Origin: Gp6-AA40 sp035496255
GTDB lineage: Bacteria > Acidobacteriota > Vicinamibacteria > Vicinamibacterales > UBA2999
Length of the DNA stretch: 64,000 nucleotides
NCBI GenBank assembly: GCA_035496255.1
Contig: DATJEU010000006.1
Span: 21,398-85,397 of the forward strand
Direction: 5' to 3'
The notes under the pieces are model-generated. The model was not told where the DNA came from. It saw nothing but the letters and a program-made list of their open reading frames with translations, and did no database searches. Shown one piece after another: positions 15,486-23,433 of this stretch; position 1 is the first letter of the stretch, and every line of letters starts with the position of its first letter. Position numbers and translations under genes: made by a program.

Positions 15486-16085
15486 GTGCTCACGGGACTC
15501 ATCCTGACGGGCGGCGCCTCCACGCGCATGGGATCGCCGAAGGCCCTGCTCAGCGATCCGGAAGGGCGGCCGTTCATTCTCCGCATCATCGACGTGTTCG
15601 CCGCGGCGGCGCGCGATCGGCTCGATCAAATCGTCATCGTTGCGGGCGTTCACCACGACGAGATCGTGACCGTGCTCGATGCCTCGGACCCGGCGCTGCC
15701 CGTTCGTCTTGTGCGCAATCCGGATCCGGCACGCGGCCAGCTCTCATCAATCTGGTCTGGCCTGGACGCGATGTCTGCGTCCACGGACGGCGTGCTGATG
15801 ACGCTGGTGGACGTGCCGATGGTCGCACCGGCGACGGTGCGTGCGGTGATTGACGCCTGGTCGCGAACGCGGTCACCAGTTGTGCGTCCGATCTGCGATG
15901 GCCGGCGCGGGCACCCGGTGATCTTCGATCACGCCGTGGTCGGCGAGTTGCGCGCCGCGCCACTCGATCAGGGCGCGCGCGTGGTCGTCCGCGCGCACTG
16001 GAATGACTCGGTGGACGTGCCGGTCGAGGATCGTGGGTGCCTGATCGACATCGACACGCCGGACGATTACGAGCGTCTGCTGTAG
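15486..16085 (+). CDS. MocA/MobA-like molybdenum cofactor nucleotidyltransferase
   Basis: The 199-residue protein has the GT-A nucleotidyltransferase start GLILTGGASTRMGSPKALL, with the LxxGxSxRMGxxK NTP-binding loop. Conserved pieces DPARGQLSSIWSGLDA, LMTLVDVPMV (metal-binding Asp), GRRGHPVIFD and IDIDTPDDYERLL match the MocA group, which makes molybdopterin cytosine dinucleotide for xanthine/CO dehydrogenase-type enzymes. That fits the cox genes in this window, although they are 40 kb away. A TACCAT box ends 5 nt before the GTG start. Confidence 0.83.
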   Translation: MLTGLILTGGASTRMGSPKALLSDPEGRPFILRIIDVFAAAARDRLDQIVIVAGVHHDEIVTVLDASDPALPVRLVRNPDPARGQLSSIWSGLDAMSASTDGVLMTLVDVPMVAPATVRAVIDAWSRTRSPVVRPICDGRRGHPVIFDHAVVGELRAAPLDQGARVVVRAHWNDSVDVPVEDRGCLIDIDTPDDYERLL

Positions 16086-16110
16086 GGGCGGGTCTTCAGG
16101 CCAGCCCGAC
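16085..16110. repeat. Palindromic repeat, family 1 variant between convergent genes
   Basis: GGGGCGGGTC, a TTCAG centre and GCCAGCCC form an imperfect palindrome between the MocA-like stop and the convergent DUF1648 gene end. Sequence and placement match the other family 1 elements. Confidence 0.45.
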
Positions 16111-16111
16111 A

Positions 16112-17137
16112 TCACCGACTTTTCGCGATCGTCATCGCAGCAATCGTCAGTCCCGGCAACATCAGCAGCGCGAGCCACAGCCACGACCATCGATTGCCGA
16201 AGTTCAACGTATAGCCGATGCCGAAGCGCTTGACGACGAAGATCGCGGGGTCGTCCGGGTTGTAATAGAACATCCCGCCCCCCTTCCAGCACGCGTCCGG
16301 CGTGAAATCACCGCCGCTCGCCTTGAGCCGCCGCGTCATGATCAATCCGCCGGCGATCGCGCTGACGACGAACAGCGCGACCAGAGTCGGAATGACCGTG
16401 GCGAATCGCATCAGCCCTGGCACGACCGGCAGCATCATCGTCCAGCTGAAGGTGAGTGCTACGAGCATCTGGACGCCGAGGACGATGCGCAGGTTCAGGT
16501 TGCGCATGCGGCGATCGGTGTCCGACCCGCCGCGCGTCTTGTGCGCGATTGCGTAGTAGAGGCCGCTGACTGCCGCACAGACGGCGGCGCTGATCACAGC
16601 AGGAGCGAACACGCCAACAAACGATCGTGTGCCCCAGCCGTTCGGGCGTCCCGTCGCATCCCAGTGAATTGGAAACCGATCCGGAATCGCGTCCCAGTGA
16701 AGCGAGACGTACAGCGCCGTCAGGCCGATGAGTGCGAACGGCAGCAGTTGAAGGACGGCGCCGCCTTGCAGTCCGCGCGCCGGCAGCAGCTCGATCTCGC
16801 GTGGTCCTGACGGCTGCGCATAGGGCAGCGTATGCCGCCGCGCGTTCACGAGTGCCACCGCCGCGGCGACGAGCTGCCACGTAGACCCGACGATGACGAT
16901 GAACGGCCAGCGACCGATCAACAGGGCGGCCACGATGACGGCGGCAGCGGTGTTGAGCCACAGCACGAGTCTGAAGCGCGCGAGGATCGCGCGTCCTGGC
17001 GGCGATGAGCGGAAGCCGGGCGCGACCGTCACCGCGAAAAAGATTTCAGGGCGCGACAGGTGCGGTGTGATGTGGAACATCAGCGCCATCAGCAGCATCG
17101 CGGATGGCACGACCAGATGCGCAAGGACAGGGCTCAC
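16112..17137 (-). CDS. DUF1648/DUF5808 multi-pass membrane protein
   Basis: The 341-residue protein has several hydrophobic helices, a DUF1648-type motif LHWDAIPDRFPIHWDATGRPNG(W) in the middle, and a C-terminal DUF5808-type segment GGMFYYNPDDPAIFVVKRFG followed by two helices. Related proteins occur with GntR/YtrA regulators and with SdpI-like immunity proteins. The GTG start overlaps the gntR stop (GTGA), so the two are co-translated. Function is unknown; a regulated membrane stress or immunity role is a context guess. Confidence 0.78.
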   Translation of the reverse strand: MSPVLAHLVVPSAMLLMALMFHITPHLSRPEIFFAVTVAPGFRSSPPGRAILARFRLVLWLNTAAAVIVAALLIGRWPFIVIVGSTWQLVAAAVALVNARRHTLPYAQPSGPREIELLPARGLQGGAVLQLLPFALIGLTALYVSLHWDAIPDRFPIHWDATGRPNGWGTRSFVGVFAPAVISAAVCAAVSGLYYAIAHKTRGGSDTDRRMRNLNLRIVLGVQMLVALTFSWTMMLPVVPGLMRFATVIPTLVALFVVSAIAGGLIMTRRLKASGGDFTPDACWKGGGMFYYNPDDPAIFVVKRFGIGYTLNFGNRWSWLWLALLMLPGLTIAAMTIAKSR

Positions 17138-17547
17138 TGACGTCTCCCGGCGTTGGCCGGTGTGCCCGCCGTCAGCTCTTCAGCAATGTCGCGCAGCGCC
17201 TGGGCCACCGCGGCGGCGCTGAGTCCGGCCGCGTGAGCTTCAGCGGCCAGTTCGCGCAGACGCCGGCCAAACGCCTTGCGGGTTTCCGGTGTCGCTTTCG
17301 GGTGGGCGCGATCGAGGACGGTGGCGCCGTGGCGCCGGCGCAATTCGAGCCAGCCTTCATCGGCGAGGAGGCGGTACGCCTCTGCCACGGTGTTGTGATG
17401 CACGCCGAGGTCGAGTGCCAGTTCACGGACAGTCGGCAGCCGATCTCCGGGCCCGAAGGCCCCGGCGACCAGCAGCGTGCGCAGCGCGTTGATGATCTGC
17501 TGATAGACCGGCGTTGCGTCGGACGGGTCGATGCGGATCGAGGCCAC
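17134..17547 (-). CDS. GntR-family transcriptional regulator, YtrA type
   Basis: The 137-residue protein has the GntR winged helix at its N-terminus: TPVYQQIINALRTLLVAG, GDRLPTVRELALDLGVHHNTVAEAYRLL and GWLELRRRHGATVL. A short helical C-terminal region replaces a full ligand domain, as in the YtrA subfamily. A 26-bp palindrome just upstream of the GTG overlaps its likely -10, so it probably represses itself and the coupled DUF1648 gene. Confidence 0.9.
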   Translation of the reverse strand: MASIRIDPSDATPVYQQIINALRTLLVAGAFGPGDRLPTVRELALDLGVHHNTVAEAYRLLADEGWLELRRRHGATVLDRAHPKATPETRKAFGRRLRELAAEAHAAGLSAAAVAQALRDIAEELTAGTPANAGRRQ

Positions 17548-17550
17548 GAC

Positions 17551-17576
17551 TGTCTAATGTATACAAACAATAGACA
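17551..17576. promoter_or_regulatory. Palindromic operator and promoter of the gntR operon
   Basis: TGTCTA and TAGACA frame an imperfect 26-bp palindrome of the form TGTCTAnTGTnTnnAnACAnTAGACA. On the minus strand it contains TACATT, 8 nt before the GTG start, so binding would block the -10. It is the most AT-rich spot nearby. Confidence 0.65.
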
Positions 17577-17614
17577 TTCACTGTCAAGCGATGGCGTGCC
17601 CTCAGCGGTAATCT

Positions 17615-17650
17615 TCGTCGTGACCGTCGTGACCGTCGTGACCGTCGTGG
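17615..17650. repeat. 9-bp tandem repeat (GTCGTGACC)n
   Basis: Three to four tandem copies of GTCGTGACC lie upstream of the GntR operator, in the gap after the second ADOP gene. The same word, direct and inverted, appears in the gap near 38.2 kb. Confidence 0.6.
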
Positions 17651-17672
17651 GTTTCGTGTACGGACGGTATCG

Positions 17673-20024
17673 TCACTCGGCGCGCAGGATGCTCAATGGA
17701 TCGGTGCGCGCCGCGCGCAGCGCCGAGGGCAGAATCGCGGCGATTCCGGCGGCGAGGATCACTGCCGTCGCCGTAGCGCCGGCCAGCAGCGTGAGCTGCG
17801 AGTTCGGCGTCGCCAGCTCACCGAGCGCATGCGATGACCACCACGCCAGCAGCGCGCCGGCCGTGCCGCCCGACGCCAACAGCCGTCCGCCATCGGCGAT
17901 TGCTGCGCGCAGCAGCCGGCCAGGATTCGCGCCGATTGCCACGCGCAGCGCCAGCTCGCCGCGGCGGCGTGCGATGTCGTGCGCCATCACGCCGAACAAC
18001 CCGATGAATGCCAGCGCGATCGCGAGGGTCGCGAAGGCGAGGAAGGTGGTTGTGAGGACACGGCGCGCCGGAACGCCTGGTGAGCGGTCGATGATCTCGC
18101 GCATCGGCTCGACGCCGTAGACCGCCACGTTTGGATCGAGGCGAGCCACGGCGTCGCGCACGATCGCCGTCGCCTGCGCGTTGCTGCTCGCAGATCTCAC
18201 GACGATGCGATTCGAGTTCGACGGCTGCTGGAACCCTGACACATACAGGGTCGGGTGCGTCGGTTCATCGAGCGAACGGTGCTTGACGTCGCCGGCAACG
18301 CCGATCACCTCCGCCGAGGTCGCGGCCTCGGTCATCCATACGTGCTCGCCGATTGGCGATTGCGAGCCAAAGAGCCTGGCCGCGAGCGCCTGGCTGATGA
18401 TGACGCGCGGTGGGCTGTCGATCGAGTCCCGTCGATCGAAGTCCCGGCCGGCGAGCGGAATCCGCATCACCTCGAAGTAGCCGGGCATGGTCGTGCGCAC
18501 CACCGATTCCGTCCCGGTGCGGCCCGGCCGTGCGCTCACGACACGTCGACCGTGATCGACGGTCATCGGCAGTTCGTCGATGATCGCGGCGTGACCGCTC
18601 CCGAAGCGATCGTCGAGCGTGTTCTGCAGCGCACCATAGAACGCCGCAACACGCTCGCCGCCGCCATACGTCGCCGCCGGCACCGACACCGCCAGTGTCA
18701 GCACGCCTGAGTCGAAGCCCGGGTTGATCCGCAGGACGTCGCGTAACGTGCCTCCGATCAACGTCATCGAGACGAGGAGGACGAACGCCAGCGCGATCTC
18801 GCCGGCGACGAACAGCCGCCGCAGTCGCAGTTCGCCGGGTGTGGCCGTCGTTCCGCGGCGAAGGACATCGACCAGGCGCCATCGAGCGATGCCGAGTGAG
18901 GGCAGCAGTCCGGCGGCCGTCGCACACACGGCGGCCGTCAGCACGATCACGATCGTGACCGTTGCATTCACGTTGACGTCGACCGGCCTGGCGAGAAACC
19001 GCGCAAACACGAACCGGCTGGCCAGCGGTGTCAGCCACCTCGCGACCGCAAAACCGATCGCCGCCCCGGCCGTCACGATCGTGAGCGCCTCGAGCAGGAG
19101 CTGTCGGCTGATTTCCCAGCGTCCGGCACCAAGGGCGGTCCGGACCGCCAGCTCACGGCGGCGATCGATCGATCGCACGACGAGCAATCCCGCAAGATTC
19201 GCGAATGCAAGCAGCCACGCGATCGCCGCCGCGCCGCCGAGCAACAGCACCGTTCGCCGGCTGTCACCCGCAATCAGTCGTGTCACCGGCGTTGCGACCA
19301 CGTGCGCCGGCGGCGACGAGGTTCGGCTCACATCGTCGAGCGCGGCGGCCAGTTGCGTTGCCGGCACATGTGCGGCCAGACGCGCCATCACGCCAACCGG
19401 TGTCCGGCCGCGCGCCGGCTCCTTCGATGGCAGCCGGATCGGACGCCAGAACTGCGCGTCGCTGAACGCATATGAAAACGTCTGCGGCAACACGCCGATC
19501 ACGACGTGCGGCACGTTGCCGAGCATGATCTGGCGTCCGATGACTGACGGAGTGCCGGCGAAGCGGCTTTGCCAGAACGCGTAACTCAGGATGACGCGCG
19601 GTTGCCCCGCATCCCCCGACGCAAACCCTCGTCCCATCGCCGGAGTGACGCCCAGGAGCGTGAGGAAACCAGGCGTCACGTCGTTTACGCCGACCCGTTC
19701 CGGCGCACCGATTCCAGTCAGCGTGAGGTTGGTGCCGTCGAGCGCTTCGAGCGTTGCCAGATGCTGCGCCCGCTCGCGCCATCGCTCGAACGTCGCATAT
19801 TCAATTGTCCTGGGAGGAGCGGTTGCGTCCTCGACGGGTACTTGGCCGAGCCTGACCAGCGCGCTCGGGTTGACGAAAGGCGGAGGCGTCAGCAGGACCG
19901 CATCCACCAACGCGAAGATCGAAGTACCAGCCGCCAGTGTCAAGGCAACAGTGACCGTCGCGGCGAGGGCGCTGGCTGGCGCGTGTCGCAGGGTCCGGGC
20001 AAGGTGCCGGAAGTCCGAGCGCAT
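17673..20024 (-). CDS. ADOP-family ABC transporter permease (second copy)
   Basis: The layout is the same as in the permease at the window start: N-terminal helix (TVALTLAAGTSIFALVDAVLL), MacB-type periplasmic domain with the 'LLTPPPF' entry, central FtsX helices with SIDRRRELAVRTALGAGRWE, second periplasmic domain, and C-terminal FtsX with ARRRGELALRVAIGANPGRLL. The ATG start gives 783 residues; an in-frame GTG three codons upstream is possible. No ATPase is adjacent. Sequence identity with the first copy is modest, so this is not a recent tandem duplication. Confidence 0.88.
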   Translation of the reverse strand: MRSDFRHLARTLRHAPASALAATVTVALTLAAGTSIFALVDAVLLTPPPFVNPSALVRLGQVPVEDATAPPRTIEYATFERWRERAQHLATLEALDGTNLTLTGIGAPERVGVNDVTPGFLTLLGVTPAMGRGFASGDAGQPRVILSYAFWQSRFAGTPSVIGRQIMLGNVPHVVIGVLPQTFSYAFSDAQFWRPIRLPSKEPARGRTPVGVMARLAAHVPATQLAAALDDVSRTSSPPAHVVATPVTRLIAGDSRRTVLLLGGAAAIAWLLAFANLAGLLVVRSIDRRRELAVRTALGAGRWEISRQLLLEALTIVTAGAAIGFAVARWLTPLASRFVFARFLARPVDVNVNATVTIVIVLTAAVCATAAGLLPSLGIARWRLVDVLRRGTTATPGELRLRRLFVAGEIALAFVLLVSMTLIGGTLRDVLRINPGFDSGVLTLAVSVPAATYGGGERVAAFYGALQNTLDDRFGSGHAAIIDELPMTVDHGRRVVSARPGRTGTESVVRTTMPGYFEVMRIPLAGRDFDRRDSIDSPPRVIISQALAARLFGSQSPIGEHVWMTEAATSAEVIGVAGDVKHRSLDEPTHPTLYVSGFQQPSNSNRIVVRSASSNAQATAIVRDAVARLDPNVAVYGVEPMREIIDRSPGVPARRVLTTTFLAFATLAIALAFIGLFGVMAHDIARRRGELALRVAIGANPGRLLRAAIADGGRLLASGGTAGALLAWWSSHALGELATPNSQLTLLAGATATAVILAAGIAAILPSALRAARTDPLSILRAE

Positions 20025-20290
20025 GACCAGCACCAGAGGTCAAAGAAAATGCCAGCGAAGCCGGCGGGCATTCTGCGGGGATTCTGGGAAACAATCGGCG
20101 CCGCAGCGACCGCGGCGTCCGTTCGTGGGAATGCACTGACCGCCGCCGCACGCCTTGTCCGATGTCAGTTCTCGCTCGGTTTATCGGCGCGACGATGATG
20201 ATACCGGCTCGCGACTCTGGCCCCTTGGACCGTTGAATAGCATCCGCCACGCCTCGCCGCCATCCGTCGCGCTGCCCGCCGAGCACGCGG
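20025..20290. other. Gene-free stretch upstream of tRNA-Ala
   Basis: Together with the tRNA promoter, about 310 bp separate the ADOP gene start from the tRNA. I see no convincing small ORF, repeat or structured RNA here. The promoter of the ADOP gene should lie at its left end, but no clear -10/-35 pair was found. Confidence 0.4.
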
Positions 20291-20319
20291 TTGCGGGCGG
20301 TGTGGGCGTCGGTTACGAT
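20291..20319 (+). promoter_or_regulatory. Promoter of tRNA-Ala
   Basis: TTGCGG and TACGAT are spaced by 17 bp and end 18 bp before the mature tRNA 5' end. This is the expected position for a stable-RNA promoter. Confidence 0.6.
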
Positions 20320-20337
20320 GGAGTGCTCAGCCGAGTT

Positions 20338-20413
20338 GGGCCTGTGGCGCAGTTGGGAGCGCGCCTGAATGGCATTCAGGAGGTCACCGGTTCGAACCCG
20401 GTCAGGTCCACCA
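20338..20413 (+). tRNA. tRNA-Ala (anticodon GGC)
   Basis: The 76-nt gene folds into a full cloverleaf. The acceptor GGGCCTG pairs with CAGGTCC, including the G3-U70 wobble that is the alanine identity element. The anticodon arm CCTGA-ATGGCAT-TCAGG shows GGC in the loop, and the T arm reads CCGGTTCGAACCCGG. The CCA end is encoded. It reads GCC (and GCU) codons. No other intact tRNA lies in the window. Confidence 0.97.
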
Positions 20414-20515
20414 ACCTTCGCTCACGCTTGCCAACGAACGCGTGATCCTTCAATCACTTCGCTCATGCTTGCCAATGTGCGCGTGAGCCACGGTTGGCAA
20501 GCCACGCGAAGGTTG
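20412..20515. repeat. Direct and inverted repeat array after tRNA-Ala
   Basis: Two direct copies of a roughly 32-bp unit (CTTCGCTCAyGCTTGCCAA...CGCGTGA) are followed by an inverted partial copy ending GCGAAGGTTG. The outer arms pair CAACCTTC with GAAGGTTG and CTTGCCAAC with GTTGGCAAG, so the whole block can fold into one long hairpin starting at the tRNA 3' end. Confidence 0.65.
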
Positions 20516-20545
20516 TCCGTGTAGCTCAGTAGCAGCGAATGATGA
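20515..20545 (+). other. tRNA 5'-like fragment
   Basis: GTCCGTGTAGCTCAGTAGCA looks like an acceptor strand, the T8-A9 pair and the first half of a D arm. The D stem is not closed, and no anticodon or T arm follows. It may be a decayed tRNA gene or the scar of an integration or rearrangement next to tRNA-Ala. Chance similarity cannot be excluded. Confidence 0.35.
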
Positions 20546-20548
20546 CGC

Positions 20549-20590
20549 GGGCTGCGGTCTCCGGACGAATGCACCCGAAGACCGCAGCCC
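20549..20590. terminator. Stem-loop between tRNA region and a convergent gene
   Basis: GGGCTGCGGTCT and AGACCGCAGCCC form a perfect 12-bp stem, extended by CCGGAC/GTCCGG interactions. It lies just past the 3' end of the minus-strand nuclease-like gene and downstream of the tRNA. There is no T run, but position and stem strength suit a bidirectional terminator. Confidence 0.55.
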
Positions 20591-20619
20591 GAAGTCCGGA
20601 GCCAGAAGCCCGCGGCCCC

Positions 20620-22650
20620 CTACTGCACCTCATAGACCGCGAGAATCGGCCGGTGGTCCGACGGCATCACGCCGTTCGCATCGCGGGTGTCGACGACTTC
20701 TACTCGAATCAGCTTCAGATTGCTGGCCTTCTTCGACGTCATCACGAAATCGATTCGGCTGTTGCGCGTATAGCCGTTCGGGTTGTCCGACGCCGAATAC
20801 GCAAAGCCGCCCGACTTGGCCACGAGCCAGCCATCGGTATACGTGTTCTTCAGGTAGGTCAGCGTGCTCGACGTCGGCTGTGCATTGAGGTCGCCGACAA
20901 CGATCCGGTTTTCCGCGAAACCGAGCTCCCAGGGCACCACCGCTTGAGCCTGATCGAGACGGTAGCTTTCCGAGTCGGGGTCGAAGTGCGTTGACGAGAA
21001 CGTGACATTGCGGCCGTTGAAGCTGATCCCGCCGAGCGCCACCGTGCGGACGTGCGGCGTCAGATAGCGCGCGGTGAAGGTCCACGGGAAACGCGAGAGA
21101 ATCAGGTTGCCCTTCCCGTTCGCCGTCCAGTTGCCGTATTCCTGAGCCCACACCATGTACCAGGTCTGTCCGGTCTTCTCTTCCAGCAGCTTTTTGTAGA
21201 CCGCAGGCTGGTCCTGGTTGCCCCAACCGGTGTACTTCTCGATCTCGTTGAACGAGACCACGTCCGGTTTCAGCTTGGCCACCCAGGTCGCGAGCCGATT
21301 GGTGTCGTACTTGCCGTCGGTGCCGTAGCCGCCGTGATGCGTGTTCCAGTGGACCACCCGCAATGTCTTCGTGGAGCCGCTCGACGAGGTGCTCGTCGAC
21401 GTCGAGCCCGCCTTCACCGACACCTGGTCAAAGCTGACGGTGGCGAGAGACGGATCCGCGTGGCTGCTGACGGCCAGGCCGACGTACGCAGTCGATGCCA
21501 TCGGGATCGAGGTGCTTCCGACCTTCGTCCACGTCACCCCGTCCGCCGAGCGGTAACCCGTGAACGTCGACCCCGAACGAACGAGCTTGACCCACGAGGG
21601 CGCGCGTCCGCTGGACGATGTGTTCGCGGAGGCGCCGCTCGTAACCGTGCGGCGCTGCAGCGCGGTGCCCTTGCCCGGGCTGACCAGCATGAACGCGTGG
21701 CGCGAACCGGCGTTGAGCGTCTCGCGGAACATCACGCCCGCTTTCGTCCACTCATCAACCGCTTCTTCGCTCGCGACGCGCGCGATGATGGTGCCGTCGC
21801 CGGAAAGGCTTCGGTACACGAAGCGGAATTCGTCGGCGGCGCCCCAGACGTCCGCGCCCGCGCCGGTTACCGTGAACGCCGAACTGCTGCTGCTCGTGGC
21901 CGATCCGCCGGCGCCGACACTGCCGATGTCCTTCGAGGACCATCCGCTCGGCAGCGTCCCGGTGGAACCACTGGTCGATGCGGTGCCGCCGTAAATGACC
22001 GTCAGCGTCGGCCGCAACGAACTGGTGCTCGTCTCGGAGCTGTAGAACTGCCGGTACGAATCGCGGCTCGACGCGCCATCGTCAACGATGCCGACGCGCG
22101 TGTAGCGTGAGTCGAATTTGCCGTTGACCGCGTCCTGGACGAGCGCCGTGACGTCGAACGAGACCTTGCTGCCGGCGGTGCCGGTCGCCCGTCCGGTGGC
22201 GTACTTGCCACTGAGCGACGCGCCTGTCGTGCTCCACGCCAGAGAGGACTTGCGGTTCTTCCAGTTCGCGGCGCGCTCGTCGAACGACTGCGCCACACGG
22301 TAGGCGGTCAGCGTGCGCGTCTCGCTGTTGCCGCCTTTCACGGTGAGCGTCAACACGGCTGATTGAATGGCGGCCCCGGCGGGAACGTAGTCCTGGGTAT
22401 CGAACTTCAGAAGCGCTCGCCGTTCGTACTGGTCGTCGCTGCTTGCACGGGTCTCGAGAATCGCGTCCGCGCCGAAATTGGTCGTGGCATAGGAGCCGCC
22501 GCGAATCGTGGTGTCCACGGTCAACTGCTGCCGTGTGTTGAGCACCACCGTCTTCTGAGCGAGCGCCGGAGAACTGGTGAGGAGGAAACCAAGGACGGTC
22601 GCCATCGTGATCGTGGCGGTACGGACGAAGTCATACCTGCATCGACGCAT
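20620..22650 (-). CDS. Secreted protein: DNRLRE-type domain, DUF1349-like domain, endonuclease/exonuclease/phosphatase domain
   Basis: A signal peptide ends near SSPALAQ. Residues about 35-225 are a DNRLRE-type beta-sandwich (RRALLKFDTQ, AVLTLTVKG, VSFDVTALVQDAV). Residues about 245-420 resemble the DUF1349/laminin-like fold (DEFRFVYRSLSGDGTIIARV, AGVMFRETL). After a Ser-rich linker the last 250 residues are an EEP enzyme with VHWNTHHGG, FNEIEKY, FSSTHFDPDS, VVGDLNAQP, SRIDFVMTS and the catalytic SDHRP. The EEP residues look intact, so it is probably an extracellular nuclease or phosphodiesterase. Ser/Thr-rich linkers separate the modules. Confidence 0.85.
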   Translation of the reverse strand: MRRCRYDFVRTATITMATVLGFLLTSSPALAQKTVVLNTRQQLTVDTTIRGGSYATTNFGADAILETRASSDDQYERRALLKFDTQDYVPAGAAIQSAVLTLTVKGGNSETRTLTAYRVAQSFDERAANWKNRKSSLAWSTTGASLSGKYATGRATGTAGSKVSFDVTALVQDAVNGKFDSRYTRVGIVDDGASSRDSYRQFYSSETSTSSLRPTLTVIYGGTASTSGSTGTLPSGWSSKDIGSVGAGGSATSSSSSAFTVTGAGADVWGAADEFRFVYRSLSGDGTIIARVASEEAVDEWTKAGVMFRETLNAGSRHAFMLVSPGKGTALQRRTVTSGASANTSSSGRAPSWVKLVRSGSTFTGYRSADGVTWTKVGSTSIPMASTAYVGLAVSSHADPSLATVSFDQVSVKAGSTSTSTSSSGSTKTLRVVHWNTHHGGYGTDGKYDTNRLATWVAKLKPDVVSFNEIEKYTGWGNQDQPAVYKKLLEEKTGQTWYMVWAQEYGNWTANGKGNLILSRFPWTFTARYLTPHVRTVALGGISFNGRNVTFSSTHFDPDSESYRLDQAQAVVPWELGFAENRIVVGDLNAQPTSSTLTYLKNTYTDGWLVAKSGGFAYSASDNPNGYTRNSRIDFVMTSKKASNLKLIRVEVVDTRDANGVMPSDHRPILAVYEVQ

Positions 22651-23025
22651 CAATCGAACCCCTGCGTGAGTTTGTTTGGGTATCGCCCGAAGGCGATGGA
22701 GTGATGACGGGGTGGTGATGCCCCGAATCGACGCCGCTCAGGGCAAGCGACTCGCCAGAAGCTGGAAGGCCGTTCGATTCAGTGAATTACATATGGAGGG
22801 GAGGAGCCGCAGTGCAGCAGTGACGGTGAAGACAACTGATCCGTTTGGACAGTCTTACGCACCAGGTCCACCGACAGCCGAAATTGAATGAGAAGTTTAC
22901 GATTCCGAGGACGTAGCCGGGAACGGCCGGGTTGGGAATCAGGACGAGCGCGGGTTGAGAGCTCGAAAGAGCCATCCTCTTCAGACCCGAAGCGCATCAG
23001 GAGGCGACGATTCCACGTCCCCTGG
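22651..23025. other. 375-bp gap with no supported gene
   Basis: The gap separates the secreted EEP gene start from the end of the membrane zinc-finger pair. It should contain the EEP promoter, but I could not name one. A 99-codon minus-strand frame inside it has no family-like features. A purine-rich GGAGGGGAGGAG on the plus strand has no credible ORF after it. Confidence 0.4.
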
Positions 23026-23433
23026 CTAGCTCGCCGCGGTACCACGCCTTGCGTGCACGCGTTCGTAGCACGCGGCACACAGGCTCACGGTCGTGCGGCC
23101 TTCCTCGTCGGAATTCAGGAACTCTTCGATCGTCACCCAACGGCCATCGACCGCCACCCGGCGGCACCACGCGCAGACCGTCAGCAGTTCACTGAGTGTC
23201 CGTTCGCGCGTTGACAGACGACGGTAGATACCGGCGGCGAGGCCGGTCACCAGCAGCGCTGCGGTGGCCTCGATCGCAAATTCGGAATGACGCGCGACCG
23301 ATCGTTCGGCGCCGCCCAGCAGCCGTTCGGCCAGGCCGCCATATTCGTCGAGCGCGAAGACGACCAGCACCAGGATGGCGCCGCCAATCAGCACACGCCA
23401 TGACGGCCGCCGCATTCGATCAGGCGGTCGCAT
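23026..23433 (-). CDS. Small membrane protein with CxxC...CxxC domain (second of tandem pair)
   Basis: The 135-residue product has two hydrophobic helices (VLIGGAILVLVVFALD; FAIEATAALLVTGLAAGIY), a short basic coiled segment, and a C-terminal CAWCRRVAVDGRWVTIEEF...CAACYERVHARR module. That module resembles the zinc-binding-like 'CxxCKrIrd..W.ple.Y....HGICPDC' domain usually found after PAS/receiver regions of sensor proteins. Here it is attached directly to the membrane. The ATG overlaps the stop of the partner gene (TGATG). Function unknown; redox or metal sensing is a guess. Confidence 0.75.
   Translation of the reverse strand: MRPPDRMRRPSWRVLIGGAILVLVVFALDEYGGLAERLLGGAERSVARHSEFAIEATAALLVTGLAAGIYRRLSTRERTLSELLTVCAWCRRVAVDGRWVTIEEFLNSDEEGRTTVSLCAACYERVHARRGTAAS

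Noticed and set aside
17615..17650. CRISPR-like array
   Set aside because: Units are 9 bp in direct tandem with no spacers and no cas genes nearby; a simple tandem repeat.
22651..22800. c-di-GMP or other riboswitch upstream of the secreted EEP gene
   Set aside because: I looked for GEMM-type conserved segments on the minus strand and found none that fit.
22779..23078. 99-codon minus-strand frame in the gap after the EEP gene
   Set aside because: No ribosome site, irregular composition and it overlaps the end of the membrane zinc-finger gene.
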